DNA of 64,000 nt from Candidatus Ruthia sp. Plio_17_S18 (GTDB taxonomy: Bacteria; Pseudomonadota; Gammaproteobacteria; PS1; Pseudothioglobaceae): the NCBI GenBank assembly GCA_021730105.1, contig CP072538.1, forward strand, positions 186,001 through 250,000, written 5' to 3'. Both the position numbers and the translations under genes were made by a program. Of the stretch, positions 56,149-64,000 are shown piece by piece. Every line of letters starts with the position of its first letter. Position 1 is the first letter of the stretch. Below the pieces are notes generated by a model. That model did not search any database. It saw only the letters and a list, made by a program, of their open reading frames with translations, and was not told the DNA's origin.

Positions 56149-56722
56149 CTAAACTTTAGCAGCAATTATGACTGAAATTAAGCAAAGCCGTCCGTATGAT
56201 GGCTATTTTGGGCCAGATACTTATCAAATTAATTATGGTGATAGTGTGTTTAAAAGAGCCCATCACATTATGGGTCAAAAACTTGCACTTGCTTGGCGTA
56301 ATAGGGCTGACGCTCTTCCCTTGGAAAACGCTGAACAAGCATTAGTACTTGCCTCTTTAATTGAAAAAGAAACGGCCAATGCACAAGAAAAACCCAAAAT
56401 TGCAGGTGTGTTCATTCGTCGCTTGCAAAAAAGCATGCGCCTACAAACCGACCCAAGTGTGGTTTATGCACTGGGTGAACATTACCAAACACCACTCAAA
56501 AAACAAGATTTAAAATTTAAAAGTCCTGACAATACCTATAGAAATAAAGGGCTGCCACCAGGGCCCATCTCCTCAGTAGGTGCAGATTCGTTATATGCAG
56601 CTATGCATCCACACATGAGTGATGCGCTTTATTTTGTTGTTAAAAAGGACGGCACTCACGCTTTTGCAAATACCTATCAACAGTATAAAGATAATATCAA
56701 CAAGTACCTAAAAAATCAATAA
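56080..56722 (+). pseudogene. mltG: MltG endolytic transglycosylase, internally deleted
   Basis: Upstream part: membrane helix and ISQGASLSAKI at the end of the PabC frame (stop at 56146-56148). Downstream part from ATG 56168: MTEIKQSRPYDGYFGPDTYQ, LASLIEKETANAQEKPKIAG (catalytic Glu), VFIRRLQKSMRLQTDPSVVY, NKGLPPGPISSVGADSLYAA and a normal C terminus at 56722. The LysM-like domain between them (roughly 150 residues) is missing and the frames differ. The catalytic domain is intact and could be made from ATG 56168, but without a membrane anchor or export signal it would stay in the cytoplasm. Confidence 0.8.
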
Positions 56723-56754
56723 ATATCCATATAAAATATTATAAAATATTTGAC

Positions 56755-57372
56755 ATGCAAAGAGGAAAATTTATCACCATTGATGGCGTTGAGGGTGCTG
56801 GGAAAAGCACACAAATTGATTTTATTTGTGACTATTTAGCCAAAAAAAACATAAATGTTATTTTAACGCGCGAGCCAGGCGGCACTGAGTTAGGTGAAAA
56901 AATCAGGACATTATTACTAAGCACTGAAACCCAATCAATACATGCTGATACTGAATTATTATTAATGTTTGCTGCTAGAAATGAGCATATGAAGACTAAA
57001 ATTATTCCAGCGCTTGAAAAAGGCGACTGGGTGTTGAGCGATCGTTTTACGGACGCTTCGTATGCTTATCAAGGTGGCGGTAGAGGTTTGAGTATTGAAC
57101 GCATCACACAGTTGGAAAAATGGGTGTTACAAGATTTTACCCCTGACGTTACTTTATTATTAGATGTGCCAGTTGCGCTAGGCATGTCACGGGTTGAATC
57201 TAGAGGCTGTAAGGATAGAATTGAACTTGAAACAAATGACTTTTTTAATCGTGTGAGAAATGGCTATATTGAGAGGTCTAAGCAATTTCCTAAGCGAATT
57301 AAGCTTATTGATGCTTCAAAAACATTTAAGCAGATCACCCAACAAATCAAAACCATTTTACAAACATTATGA
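56755..57372 (+). CDS. tmk: Thymidylate kinase
   Basis: dTMP to dTDP. 205 aa: P-loop ITIDGVEGAGKSTQIDFI, LTREPGGTELGEKIRTLLLS, DRFTDASYAYQGGGRGLS (DRx motif) and the LID region RVESRGCKDRIELE. Overlaps holB by 4 nt. Confidence 0.97.
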   Translation: MQRGKFITIDGVEGAGKSTQIDFICDYLAKKNINVILTREPGGTELGEKIRTLLLSTETQSIHADTELLLMFAARNEHMKTKIIPALEKGDWVLSDRFTDASYAYQGGGRGLSIERITQLEKWVLQDFTPDVTLLLDVPVALGMSRVESRGCKDRIELETNDFFNRVRNGYIERSKQFPKRIKLIDASKTFKQITQQIKTILQTL

Positions 57373-58382
57373 ATCTTCCTTGGCACGCAAATGCATGGTC
57401 TAAACTACAAAAGATGATTGATCAAGATCATCTGCCTCATGCATTATTAATGACGGGTGCTGAAAAAATTGGCAAATTTGAACTCATGCAGCAATTAGTA
57501 GGTGTGTTATTAAAAGATGACGTTATTATTAGAAAAGACAACATCAGAGAGGATTTGGATTACCCTGTATTAATCAGGCGTTCAAATTATCCTAATATGG
57601 TCTATTGTCGCTCAGGAGAGATGGTTGAAAAAAGCAAAAACAGGTCTAAAGATATCCGTATTGACCAAGTGCGTGTTTTTTGTGATGCTTTGAACAAAAC
57701 CGCTGATCAATTGCAGATTGGGGTTATTTTTTATGGCGACCAAATGAACATGAACGCCGCCAATGGTTTGTTAAAAAACCTTGAAGAGCCTAGAAAAAAT
57801 ACGCTTATTATTATCTTGGCACACCACATTGAAAATTTGCCATCCACGATTGTATCAAGATGTCAAAATATACACATTGCACCAGCGTATAGCCAACAAA
57901 CTTGCCAGTGGTTAATTGAACATATTGGCAAAACTCAAAATGCAGATTTTGATATTCCACAGTTATTAGAAAATACACACGGCGTTCCATTTAAGGTGTT
58001 GTCTGAGTTGTCTGATGGTAGTTTTATCCATTATCAAAATTACCAAAACCAGTTGCTTAATATTGCCATCAATCCATTAATGGTGACACAAATTAAAGAA
58101 TTTGAGTGTAATGAGCTGGTGGTTTTAAATTGTTTGCAAAATATTGTTATTGAAGGTATTAGGTTAAAGGCCACTCATCAAGAGAGTGGGTTGATTGAGC
58201 TTAATCAAGTTATCAAAACAGTAAAATTTGAGTTTTTATTTAAACTACTTGATGATATTTATCATGCCATTAAACTGTCACAAACCACCGTTAATATTAA
58301 GCTATTATTGGATAATATTTTAATTGTATGGTCGCATATCGATCATTTAAAACAATATCCACAAATTATCCAAAACGTATAA
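57369..58382 (+). CDS. holB: DNA polymerase III delta' subunit
   Basis: 337 aa clamp-loader subunit. P-loop-like HALLMTGAEKIGKFELMQQL, IRIDQVRVFCDALNKT, MNMNAANGLLKNLEEPRKNT (delta' Walker-B region) and TIVSRCQNIHI (SRC motif). The N-terminal zinc module of typical delta' (four Cys and HPD) is not recognisable: the corresponding stretch reads YPVLIRRSNYPNMVYCRSGE with one Cys. Position after tmk is conserved. Confidence 0.9.
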   Translation: MNLPWHANAWSKLQKMIDQDHLPHALLMTGAEKIGKFELMQQLVGVLLKDDVIIRKDNIREDLDYPVLIRRSNYPNMVYCRSGEMVEKSKNRSKDIRIDQVRVFCDALNKTADQLQIGVIFYGDQMNMNAANGLLKNLEEPRKNTLIIILAHHIENLPSTIVSRCQNIHIAPAYSQQTCQWLIEHIGKTQNADFDIPQLLENTHGVPFKVLSELSDGSFIHYQNYQNQLLNIAINPLMVTQIKEFECNELVVLNCLQNIVIEGIRLKATHQESGLIELNQVIKTVKFEFLFKLLDDIYHAIKLSQTTVNIKLLLDNILIVWSHIDHLKQYPQIIQNV

Positions 58383-58411
58383 GGCTCGTTTATTAACAAA
58401 CAGGAGAAGAC

Positions 58412-59698
58412 ATGAATCAATCAGAAGCGTTATTTGCACAAGCAAAAACTGTAATTCCTGGTGGGGTAAACTCGCCAGTTAGGGCGTTTAATGGTGTGGG
58501 TGGCAGTCCTATTTTTTTTGCTCGCGGAAAGGGCGCTTATCTTTTTGATGCGGATGGTAAAAAATATATCGACTATGTTTCCTCTTGGGGATCGATGATT
58601 TTAGGTCACGCCAATCAAGCGGTTATTGACGCTGTTAAAGCTACTTTGGAAAATGGTCTTGGTTTTGGCGCACCTACTCAAATTGAAACAATACTGGCAG
58701 AAAAAGTATGCGAGCTAATGCCTTCAATTGAGCTGGTTCGTATGGTTAGTTCAGGTACAGAAGCAACCATGAGCGCCATTCGTTTGGCGCGTGGTCATAC
58801 GGGCAGAGATAAAATCATTAAATTTGAGGGTTGTTATCATGGCCATTCTGACTCATTACTGGTTAAAGCAGGTTCTGGCGCTTTGACATTGGGCGTACCA
58901 ACTTCACCTGGCGTACCTAAAGATTTTGCAAAGCACACACTGACTTTAGAATACAACAATATCGACCGAGTACGTGAAGTACTAAGTAAAACTGGTACTG
59001 AAGTGGCTTGTATTATTGTTGAACCTGTGGCAGGTAATATGAACTGCATTCCACCCACTGACGGTTTTTTGCAAGGATTACGCAAATTGTGTGACGAGTA
59101 CGGGGTTATTTTAATTTTTGACGAAGTAATGACAGGCTTTCGCGTCGCACTTGGCGGCGCACAAGCACTTTATAACGTAACACCTGATTTAACAACATTG
59201 GGCAAGGTGATTGGCGGTGGTTTGCCAGTGGGCGCATTTGGTGGCAAGCGCGACATTATGCAATCAATCGCGCCATTAGGACCTGTTTATCAAGCAGGAA
59301 CGCTTTCAGGCAATCCAATATCAATATCAGCAGGCTTGGTAATATTAAACGCATTATCAAAAGATGAGAACTTGTATACTGCCTTAAATGTCAAAGTTCA
59401 GAAATTAACAAAGGGTATTTTGGCTAAAGCTAAGGAAAACAATATCGGCATGACTGCTAATGTTGTGGGCGGTATGTTTGGCCTATTTTTTACCGATTCT
59501 CAATCAGTGACTAACTTTAAAGAGACTTCACAATGTGATGTTGAATTGTTTAAAAAATTCTACCACATAATGTTGGCAGATGGTGTGTATATGGCACCTT
59601 CTGCTTATGAGGCGGGTTTTGTTTCCAATGCTCATAGCGATGCAGACATTCAAAATACCATTGATGCAGCTGGGCGTGCATTTACAAAACTAGCATAA
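58412..59698 (+). CDS. hemL: Glutamate-1-semialdehyde 2,1-aminomutase
   Basis: Makes 5-aminolevulinate for haem by the C5 route. 428 aa: [68 protein letters not shown], and PLP Lys in [16 protein letters not shown] (about residue 265), GTLSGNPI. Shine-Dalgarno AGGAGA. Supplies haem for the cytochromes in this window. Confidence 0.97.
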   Translation: MNQSEALFAQAKTVIPGGVNSPVRAFNGVGGSPIFFARGKGAYLFDADGKKYIDYVSSWGSMILGHANQAVIDAVKATLENGLGFGAPTQIETILAEKVCELMPSIELVRMVSSGTEATMSAIRLARGHTGRDKIIKFEGCYHGHSDSLLVKAGSGALTLGVPTSPGVPKDFAKHTLTLEYNNIDRVREVLSKTGTEVACIIVEPVAGNMNCIPPTDGFLQGLRKLCDEYGVILIFDEVMTGFRVALGGAQALYNVTPDLTTLGKVIGGGLPVGAFGGKRDIMQSIAPLGPVYQAGTLSGNPISISAGLVILNALSKDENLYTALNVKVQKLTKGILAKAKENNIGMTANVVGGMFGLFFTDSQSVTNFKETSQCDVELFKKFYHIMLADGVYMAPSAYEAGFVSNAHSDADIQNTIDAAGRAFTKLA

Positions 59699-59704
59699 AT
59701 TTTT

Positions 59705-60172
59705 ATGAAGGATGATGTGGTTAAATCAGAGCTGATTAATGCTGCTAAGTTGTTGGATAATTTTAGCAAAAATATCACTATTTTTGGCTCTGCAAGAATT
59801 AACCAAGAGCATGATTTAGCAAAAAAAGCATATCAATTGGGTAAATTATTATCTGATAGTGGGTTGAATATACTAACTGGTGCTGGTCTTGGCATTATGC
59901 AAGCTGCAAATCAAGGCGCATTTGATGGCAAATCAAGCAGTATCGGGCTTAATATTAAACTACCCAAGGAGCAGATGGAAATATTAACTTTGTTACAAAC
60001 TAGAAAAGGCAAGCGCATTAAAATCTTCTTGCTTTGTGTGTCATTTTGGTCACCTATCATTATTTGGTTTGAAACACTTGCACAGCAAGGTTATATTAGT
60101 CAACAAGATTTAAATTTATTTTGCATTGTTGATGAGATAGAGCAAATACTAGCCAGTATTAAGGGTGCGTAA
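59705..60172 (+). pseudogene. LOG-family (Rossmann) protein with in-frame deletion of its active site
   Basis: 155 aa open frame. The N terminus is good: NITIFGSARINQEHDLAKKA, LTGAGLGIMQAANQGAFDGK, SIGLNIKLPKEQ. It jumps directly to EILTLLQTRKGKRIKIFLLC and a normal C terminus. In LOG proteins 50-60 residues lie between these, including the PGGxGTxxE motif needed for nucleotide 5'-monophosphate phosphoribohydrolase activity. That block is absent, so the protein cannot be catalytic even though no stop interrupts it. Shares one base with the HAD gene. Confidence 0.75.
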
Positions 60173-60825
60173 TGGCACTTGCAATTTTTGATTTAGACAA
60201 AACACTTATTAAAGGAGACAGTGATTTTCTTTGGGGAGAATTTTTAAGTGAAATTGGTGCTGTTGATGCGGGCACTTATCAAAGCAAAAATCAGTATTTT
60301 TTTGACCAATACGCACTTGGAAAGTTAGACATTAATGAGTATTTAGAATTTTGTCTAATGCCTTTGTCTCAACATTCTATACAGACATTAAATCAATGGC
60401 ATCAGCAGTTTATGAGCCAGAAGATTGAGCAAATCTTATTGCCTAAAGCCCAAGCAGTGGTTAACGCGCATAAATCAAAAGGTGATATTGTAATAGTGAT
60501 TACTTCTACCAATCGCTTTGTCACTGCACCAATTGTAGCTAGATATGGGATTGAGCATTTATTAGCCACTAATCCTGAGATTAAAGAAGGTCAATATACA
60601 GGTAAAGTTGAGGGTGAGCCATGCTTTCAATCCGGCAAAATTAATCATCTTAATAAATGGCTGAAAGAGACTGGCGAAAACATCAAAGGCGCAAGTTTTT
60701 ATTCAGATTCGCATAATGATTTACCCATGTTAGAATTGATAGATTATCCAGTTGTTGTTCATGGCAATGACAAGCTAAATGCCCTTGCAATTGAGCTAGG
60801 TTGGAAATGCCTAGATTGGAGATAA
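60172..60825 (+). CDS. HAD-IB family phosphatase
   Basis: 217 aa: catalytic AIFDLDKTLIKGDSDFLWGE (DxDxT), motif II VIVITSTNRFVTAPIVARYG, motif III FYSDSHNDLPMLELIDYPVV. Resembles SerB/phosphoserine-phosphatase-like HAD-IB hydrolases found in gammaproteobacteria; the substrate is not predictable. Cytoplasmic. Confidence 0.88.
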   Translation: MALAIFDLDKTLIKGDSDFLWGEFLSEIGAVDAGTYQSKNQYFFDQYALGKLDINEYLEFCLMPLSQHSIQTLNQWHQQFMSQKIEQILLPKAQAVVNAHKSKGDIVIVITSTNRFVTAPIVARYGIEHLLATNPEIKEGQYTGKVEGEPCFQSGKINHLNKWLKETGENIKGASFYSDSHNDLPMLELIDYPVVVHGNDKLNALAIELGWKCLDWR

Positions 60826-60852
60826 TACCGTTTATTTTTTTTCAAATGGTAT

Positions 60853-60880
60853 AAAACACCTCTCCCTATGGAGGTGTTTT
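60853..60880. terminator. Terminator between convergent HAD and dsrE2 genes
   Basis: AAAACACCTC (60853-60862), 8-nt loop, GAGGTGTTTT (60871-60880), perfect 10-bp stem with A/T ends; usable in both directions. Confidence 0.8.
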
Positions 60881-60902
60881 ATTGATAGATAATAAAAACT
60901 TA

Positions 60903-61418
60903 TTACATATAAAGGTTATGATTTGAGCCATCACATTCTTCAAAGTAAGTTGCTGCCCCTGCAAATTCAACACCATCAATGAAGTCGTCTTTACTATAGC
61001 CAAATAAAGCAACGGTCATTTCACAAGCGATAAATTTAACATCAAATTCCTGACACATAGAACGTAATTCATCAAGCGTTGCAACACCATTTTTCTTCAT
61101 GGTTTTTTTCATTAAAAAAGTAGCCAAGTATTCTGTGAATGGCAAAGACCAAAATATATTGGGAATTTTTGGACCGAAATCAATTTTTTGTAGCCATTCA
61201 GGACCAAAAGGTAATTTCATTGGCATGCCAGAATTTCCAAGGGGAGAAACACGCAATTTAGAAGTGTCTTTTAATAAAAGGTTAAGTCCGTAAAAGGTAA
61301 AAAAGATGGTGACTTCTTTATCCATTGCAACGCCAGTAGAGGCAATAATGAAAGGCGGAAAAGCCCAATCAAAAGTTCCTTTAGTGGCAATAATAGTCAT
61401 TTTTTTATTGTCTGACAT
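60903..61418 (-). CDS. DsrE2-like sulfur-trafficking protein
   Basis: 171 aa DsrE/F/H-like: MTIIATKGTFDWAFPPFIIA, VAMDKEVTIFFTFYGLNLLL, ELRSMCQEFDVKFIACEMTV (conserved Cys), ALFGYSKDDFIDGVEFAGAA. In sulfur oxidisers DsrE2 is encoded with tusA and rhodanese and passes persulfide sulfur to the Dsr or sHdr machinery. It lies 28 nt after tusA on the same strand, so one operon tusA-dsrE2; no rhodanese gene is adjacent. Confidence 0.9.
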   Translation of the reverse strand: MSDNKKMTIIATKGTFDWAFPPFIIASTGVAMDKEVTIFFTFYGLNLLLKDTSKLRVSPLGNSGMPMKLPFGPEWLQKIDFGPKIPNIFWSLPFTEYLATFLMKKTMKKNGVATLDELRSMCQEFDVKFIACEMTVALFGYSKDDFIDGVEFAGAATYFEECDGSNHNLYM

Positions 61419-61446
61419 AATGATTCTCCTATGAAATAATTAGTAC

Positions 61447-61671
61447 TTAAGCCTTTTCAATGGTAAAGATGTATTTACCACTTTCTTCAACAGTGGATAT
61501 CAGTTTGTTACCTGTTTGATTACAAAAAGCCTCAACGTCTTTTATTGAACCAGCATCAGTTGAAATGACCTCTAAGATTTTACCAGTATCCATTTTGGAT
61601 AATGCTTTCTTAGTTTTTAAAATTGGTAATGGGCAGTTTAAGCCTGATGCGTCTAAAGTTTCGTCAGCCAT
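61447..61671 (-). CDS. tusA: Sulfur carrier TusA
   Basis: 74 aa: LDASGLNCPLPILKTKKALS with the persulfide-carrying Cys in the CPxP motif, and EVISTDAGSIKDVEAFCNQT. Complete. Delivers sulfane sulfur in the cytoplasm, here most likely for energy-yielding sulfur oxidation given dsrE2. Shine-Dalgarno AAGGAG upstream on the minus strand. Confidence 0.95.
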   Translation of the reverse strand: MADETLDASGLNCPLPILKTKKALSKMDTGKILEVISTDAGSIKDVEAFCNQTGNKLISTVEESGKYIFTIEKA

Positions 61672-61788
61672 TTGTGGACTCCTTATATTTTTTTAAAGTT
61701 TAAATAATAAACATATTAGAAATAACTAATAAGTTTAAGTTCAACTATTTTAGTCTACCATTGGTAAAGAGTCAAATATAATAAGTAC

Positions 61789-63111
61789 ATGATTAAACTT
61801 TTAGTAATGTGGATATTGATTGTTTTACCTACGTTTGCATTAGAGGTGCCTGAGCTGGTCTTGTCCGAGTCGTTACAGGAGCAAAAACAAGGTAATGAAT
61901 TTTTACAAATTATTTGGGAGTCCAGTTCTGTGGTAGCAGATATTGAAACCCAAGTTTATTTAAAAAAATTAGGCCAAGAATTGTCTGTTTATAGTGAAAA
62001 TCCATCTAAGCATTTTGATTTTTTTATGCTGAATGATGATAGTATTAATGCTTTTGCAGGTCCATATGGTTATATTGGTGTGCATACTGGCATGTTGCTC
62101 AGTTCTGACTCTGAAGCTGAACTTGCAGGCGTTCTTTCTCATGAAATATCGCATGTTACTCAAAACCATCTGGTTCGTTTTAGTGAGAAAACAGGCAAAC
62201 AAACTTATATAATGCTGGCCAGTATGTTAGCTGCAGTATTGGCGAATAATTCCACCATTGCAGTTTCTGGCGTTGCAGCAATTGCGCAACAAAGTATTAA
62301 TTTCACCCGTGCACATGAATGGGAGGCGGATCGGATAGGGACTAAAATGCTATTAAAATCTGGCTTTAACCCCAAAGGCATGACGGACTTTTTAAAAAAA
62401 CTTAAAGATAATCCAGGTGCAAATGAATTTTTACGCACTCATCCGTTTAGTATCAATAGAATTTCTGATTCTATACAGCGCTCTGCTAGAGAGCATGGTG
62501 ATTATCGAGTTGATTCATTTGAGTATTTAACCATTAAGGCTAAGTTGTATTACCATCAACATAAGCGCATTAAATTGGAAACAAACAAAGCGCTCAATTT
62601 GTATATGTATGCTTACGATGCTTTAGATAGCCAAAAGTATCGACAAGCTAAAACTCACATTAATCAACTTTTGAAGTTGAATCATGACAACCCAACTTAT
62701 ATTCTTGCAGGTAAAATTTATTCAAAACTTGCGAAAATAGATAAGGCACAAGCATATTTCTCCAAAGTGAATGACAGCGAAACTAGCGTATATTATGCAG
62801 CTAAAGCCTATACAGATAACAATAAAATCAATAAGGGTGTTAGTATATTAAGACGTTATTTAAAACTTAATGTGGGCACTTATCGTTCTCACAAGCTTCT
62901 TTCATCCTTATATGTAAGTGCTGGTAAGTTAGATCGCGCACATATGCACAACGCCAAGGCATTGGTATTGCAAGGTAAGTTAAGTGAAAGTGTTACTCGT
63001 TACCAGCGAGCAAAATCTATCACTCAGTCGCGAGATTTATTTGATGTCTTAACAGTCAGAATTGAGCGCTTAGAGCAGCTGATAGATTTGTACCAGAATT
63101 TACCCAATTAG
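61789..63111 (+). CDS. Periplasmic M48 metalloprotease with TPR repeats (BepA-like)
   Basis: 440 aa. Signal peptide ([17 protein letters not shown]). M48 domain with [20 protein letters not shown], zinc motif [18 protein letters not shown] (HExxH) and third ligand in [19 protein letters not shown]-terminal helical repeats (about 260-440) look like TPRs. BepA checks LptD and BAM assembly in the outer membrane; the assignment rests on domain order. Confidence 0.9.
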   Translation: MIKLLVMWILIVLPTFALEVPELVLSESLQEQKQGNEFLQIIWESSSVVADIETQVYLKKLGQELSVYSENPSKHFDFFMLNDDSINAFAGPYGYIGVHTGMLLSSDSEAELAGVLSHEISHVTQNHLVRFSEKTGKQTYIMLASMLAAVLANNSTIAVSGVAAIAQQSINFTRAHEWEADRIGTKMLLKSGFNPKGMTDFLKKLKDNPGANEFLRTHPFSINRISDSIQRSAREHGDYRVDSFEYLTIKAKLYYHQHKRIKLETNKALNLYMYAYDALDSQKYRQAKTHINQLLKLNHDNPTYILAGKIYSKLAKIDKAQAYFSKVNDSETSVYYAAKAYTDNNKINKGVSILRRYLKLNVGTYRSHKLLSSLYVSAGKLDRAHMHNAKALVLQGKLSESVTRYQRAKSITQSRDLFDVLTVRIERLEQLIDLYQNLPN

Positions 63112-63770
63112 ACAGTTACGACTTTCACGCCATTAGGTGTGCCTAATAACAAAACATCTGCGCCACGATTGGCAAAAAGCCCATTGGTTACTACGCCAGT
63201 AATGCTGTTTAGTACTGTTTCCATTGCTTTGGGGTTGTTGATTTTTAAATTTTTAATATCAAGGATTAAATTGCCATTGTCAGTGATAAAGTTTTCTCTA
63301 ACTGTAGGTGTTCCACCAATTCTTTGGCTGATTTGCTGTTTGACATAGTTAGATGCCATGGGGATAACCTCAACAGGCAGTGGAAAGTCACCCATCATTG
63401 TTACTAGCTTTGATTCATCAGCAATACAAATAAATTGATCAGCCACTGCTGCCACAATTTTTTCGCGCGTGAGCGCACCACCACCACCTTTGATAAGATG
63501 TAGACCATCGTCTGATTCATCTGCACCATCAATATAAACCGAAATAGCTTCTACCTCATTAAGGTCAAATACTTTAATACCATGACTCTCTAGTCGTTGT
63601 GCAGTTGCTTTAGAGCTTGCAACAGCGCCCTTGATGTCGTTTTTAATTTTTGCCAATGCATCAATGAAAAAATTAGCAGTAGAACCCGTGCCTACGCCTA
63701 TAATAGTATCTTTTACTACGTACTTGAGTGCGGCTTGTGCAACAGCAAATTTCATCTCGCCTTGAGTCAT
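63108..63770 (-). CDS. rpiA: Ribose-5-phosphate isomerase A
   Basis: About 220 aa: [38 protein letters not shown] (active-site loop), [29 protein letters not shown] 63770 ([18 protein letters not shown]) fits the family start; the frame extends to 63782. Pentose phosphate and Calvin cycle step. Convergent overlap of 4 nt with the protease gene. Confidence 0.95.
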   Translation of the reverse strand: MTQGEMKFAVAQAALKYVVKDTIIGVGTGSTANFFIDALAKIKNDIKGAVASSKATAQRLESHGIKVFDLNEVEAISVYIDGADESDDGLHLIKGGGGALTREKIVAAVADQFICIADESKLVTMMGDFPLPVEVIPMASNYVKQQISQRIGGTPTVRENFITDNGNLILDIKNLKINNPKAMETVLNSITGVVTNGLFANRGADVLLLGTPNGVKVVTV

Positions 63771-63813
63771 AATCAGTTCCATACAATCTAGATATTAGGC
63801 TAAATTATACACG

Positions 63814-64000
63814 ATGAAAAAAATCATTCTTGCCAGCAATAATCAAGGCAAAATCAAAGAGTTTAACGCCATGTTAAGCGGTATTTACCAAGTTGTATCT
63901 ATGCAAGATATGCAAATTGAAGAAGCACCAGAAATAGGGTTAACCTTTGTTGAAAATGCATTGATTAAAGCCAGAAACGCATCCATGGTATCAGGCTTGC
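63814..64000 (+). CDS. rdgB: XTP/dITP pyrophosphatase RdgB (5' part)
   Basis: Cut by the window end after 62 codons. MKKIILASNNQGKIKEFNAM (SxNxxKxxE substrate motif), EEAPEIGLTFVENALIKARN with the family 'T-F-x-E-N-A-x-x-K-A' signature. Removes deaminated purine nucleotides. Divergent from rpiA with a 31-43 bp gap. Confidence 0.9.
   Translation, partial: MKKIILASNNQGKIKEFNAMLSGIYQVVSMQDMQIEEAPEIGLTFVENALIKARNASMVSGL

Noticed and set aside
1-64000. CRISPR arrays, insertion sequences, rRNA and tRNA genes
   Set aside because: I looked for regular direct repeats with spacers, transposase-like translations, cloverleaf patterns with GTTCRANNC-type T-arms, and rRNA-like blocks in all gaps and found none convincing.

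Overview
The window is an AT-rich bacterial chromosome segment with housekeeping genes packed tightly and many freshly decayed genes between them. SoxB, a TusA-DsrE2 pair, a periplasmic DsrE-like protein, a DUF302 protein and tandem c-type cytochromes point to a sulfur-oxidising gammaproteobacterium. Together with the pseudogene load, this suits a SUP05-clade or vesicomyid/bathymodioline clam or mussel symbiont (Ruthia/Vesicomyosocius-like) whose genome is still shrinking. The assignment is inferred from gene content and base composition, not from a database match.

Layout. 1-0.4 kb: 5' part of murE (-). 0.6-6 kb: soxB, a DUF4395 pseudogene, a HupE/UreJ-like membrane protein, then a porin remnant (-) and a phoX remnant (+) that have both lost their 5' ends at a common junction. 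5.7-7.2 kb: kdsD and a low-molecular-weight tyrosine phosphatase. 7.2-26 kb: str, S10, spc and alpha operons, one almost unbroken translation block from rpsL to rplQ, extended by rpsU and yqeY. 26-28.6 kb: three broken genes (FixJ-type regulator, DUF3530 hydrolase, TauE/SafE permease). 28.6-36.4 kb: ubiX-mpl-msrB (-), cca (+), remnants of a cytosine methyltransferase and of kdtA, then an AddB-like nuclease and engB (-). 36.4-37.9 kb: three cytochrome c genes, one with a mutated haem motif. 38-44.8 kb: tig-clpP-clpX-(broken hflX)-lon. 44.8-46.9 kb: DsrE-like protein, then a frameshifted invasin-like inverse autotransporter whose FISUMP-type tail runs directly into the C-terminal tail of a reverse transcriptase. 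46.9-51 kb: rsmB, dsbC, pepA and a broken higBA toxin-antitoxin pair. 51-55.1 kb: MBL hydrolase and a compact cluster DUF1538-DUF1538-PII-like-CBS plus DUF302. 55.2-60.8 kb: pabC fused to a broken mltG, tmk, holB, hemL, a LOG-family gene with an internal deletion, and a HAD phosphatase. 60.9-64 kb: dsrE2, tusA, a BepA-like M48 protease, rpiA and the 5' part of rdgB.

The most unusual item is 45.3-46.9 kb. I read it as the scar of a diversity-generating retroelement: surface protein (inverse autotransporter barrel), start of a FISUMP/C-type-lectin-like variable domain, deletion, RT C-terminus. It keeps a near-consensus promoter and Shine-Dalgarno, and a 7-C tract near the start codon puts the ORF out of frame by one base. 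Second is the DUF1538/PII/CBS cluster, which looks like an uncharacterised membrane transport or signalling system with its own PII-type regulator. Apart from these, decay falls mainly on regulation, DNA modification, toxin-antitoxin, phosphate scavenging and accessory transport, while translation, proteolysis, cofactor and sulfur genes are intact.
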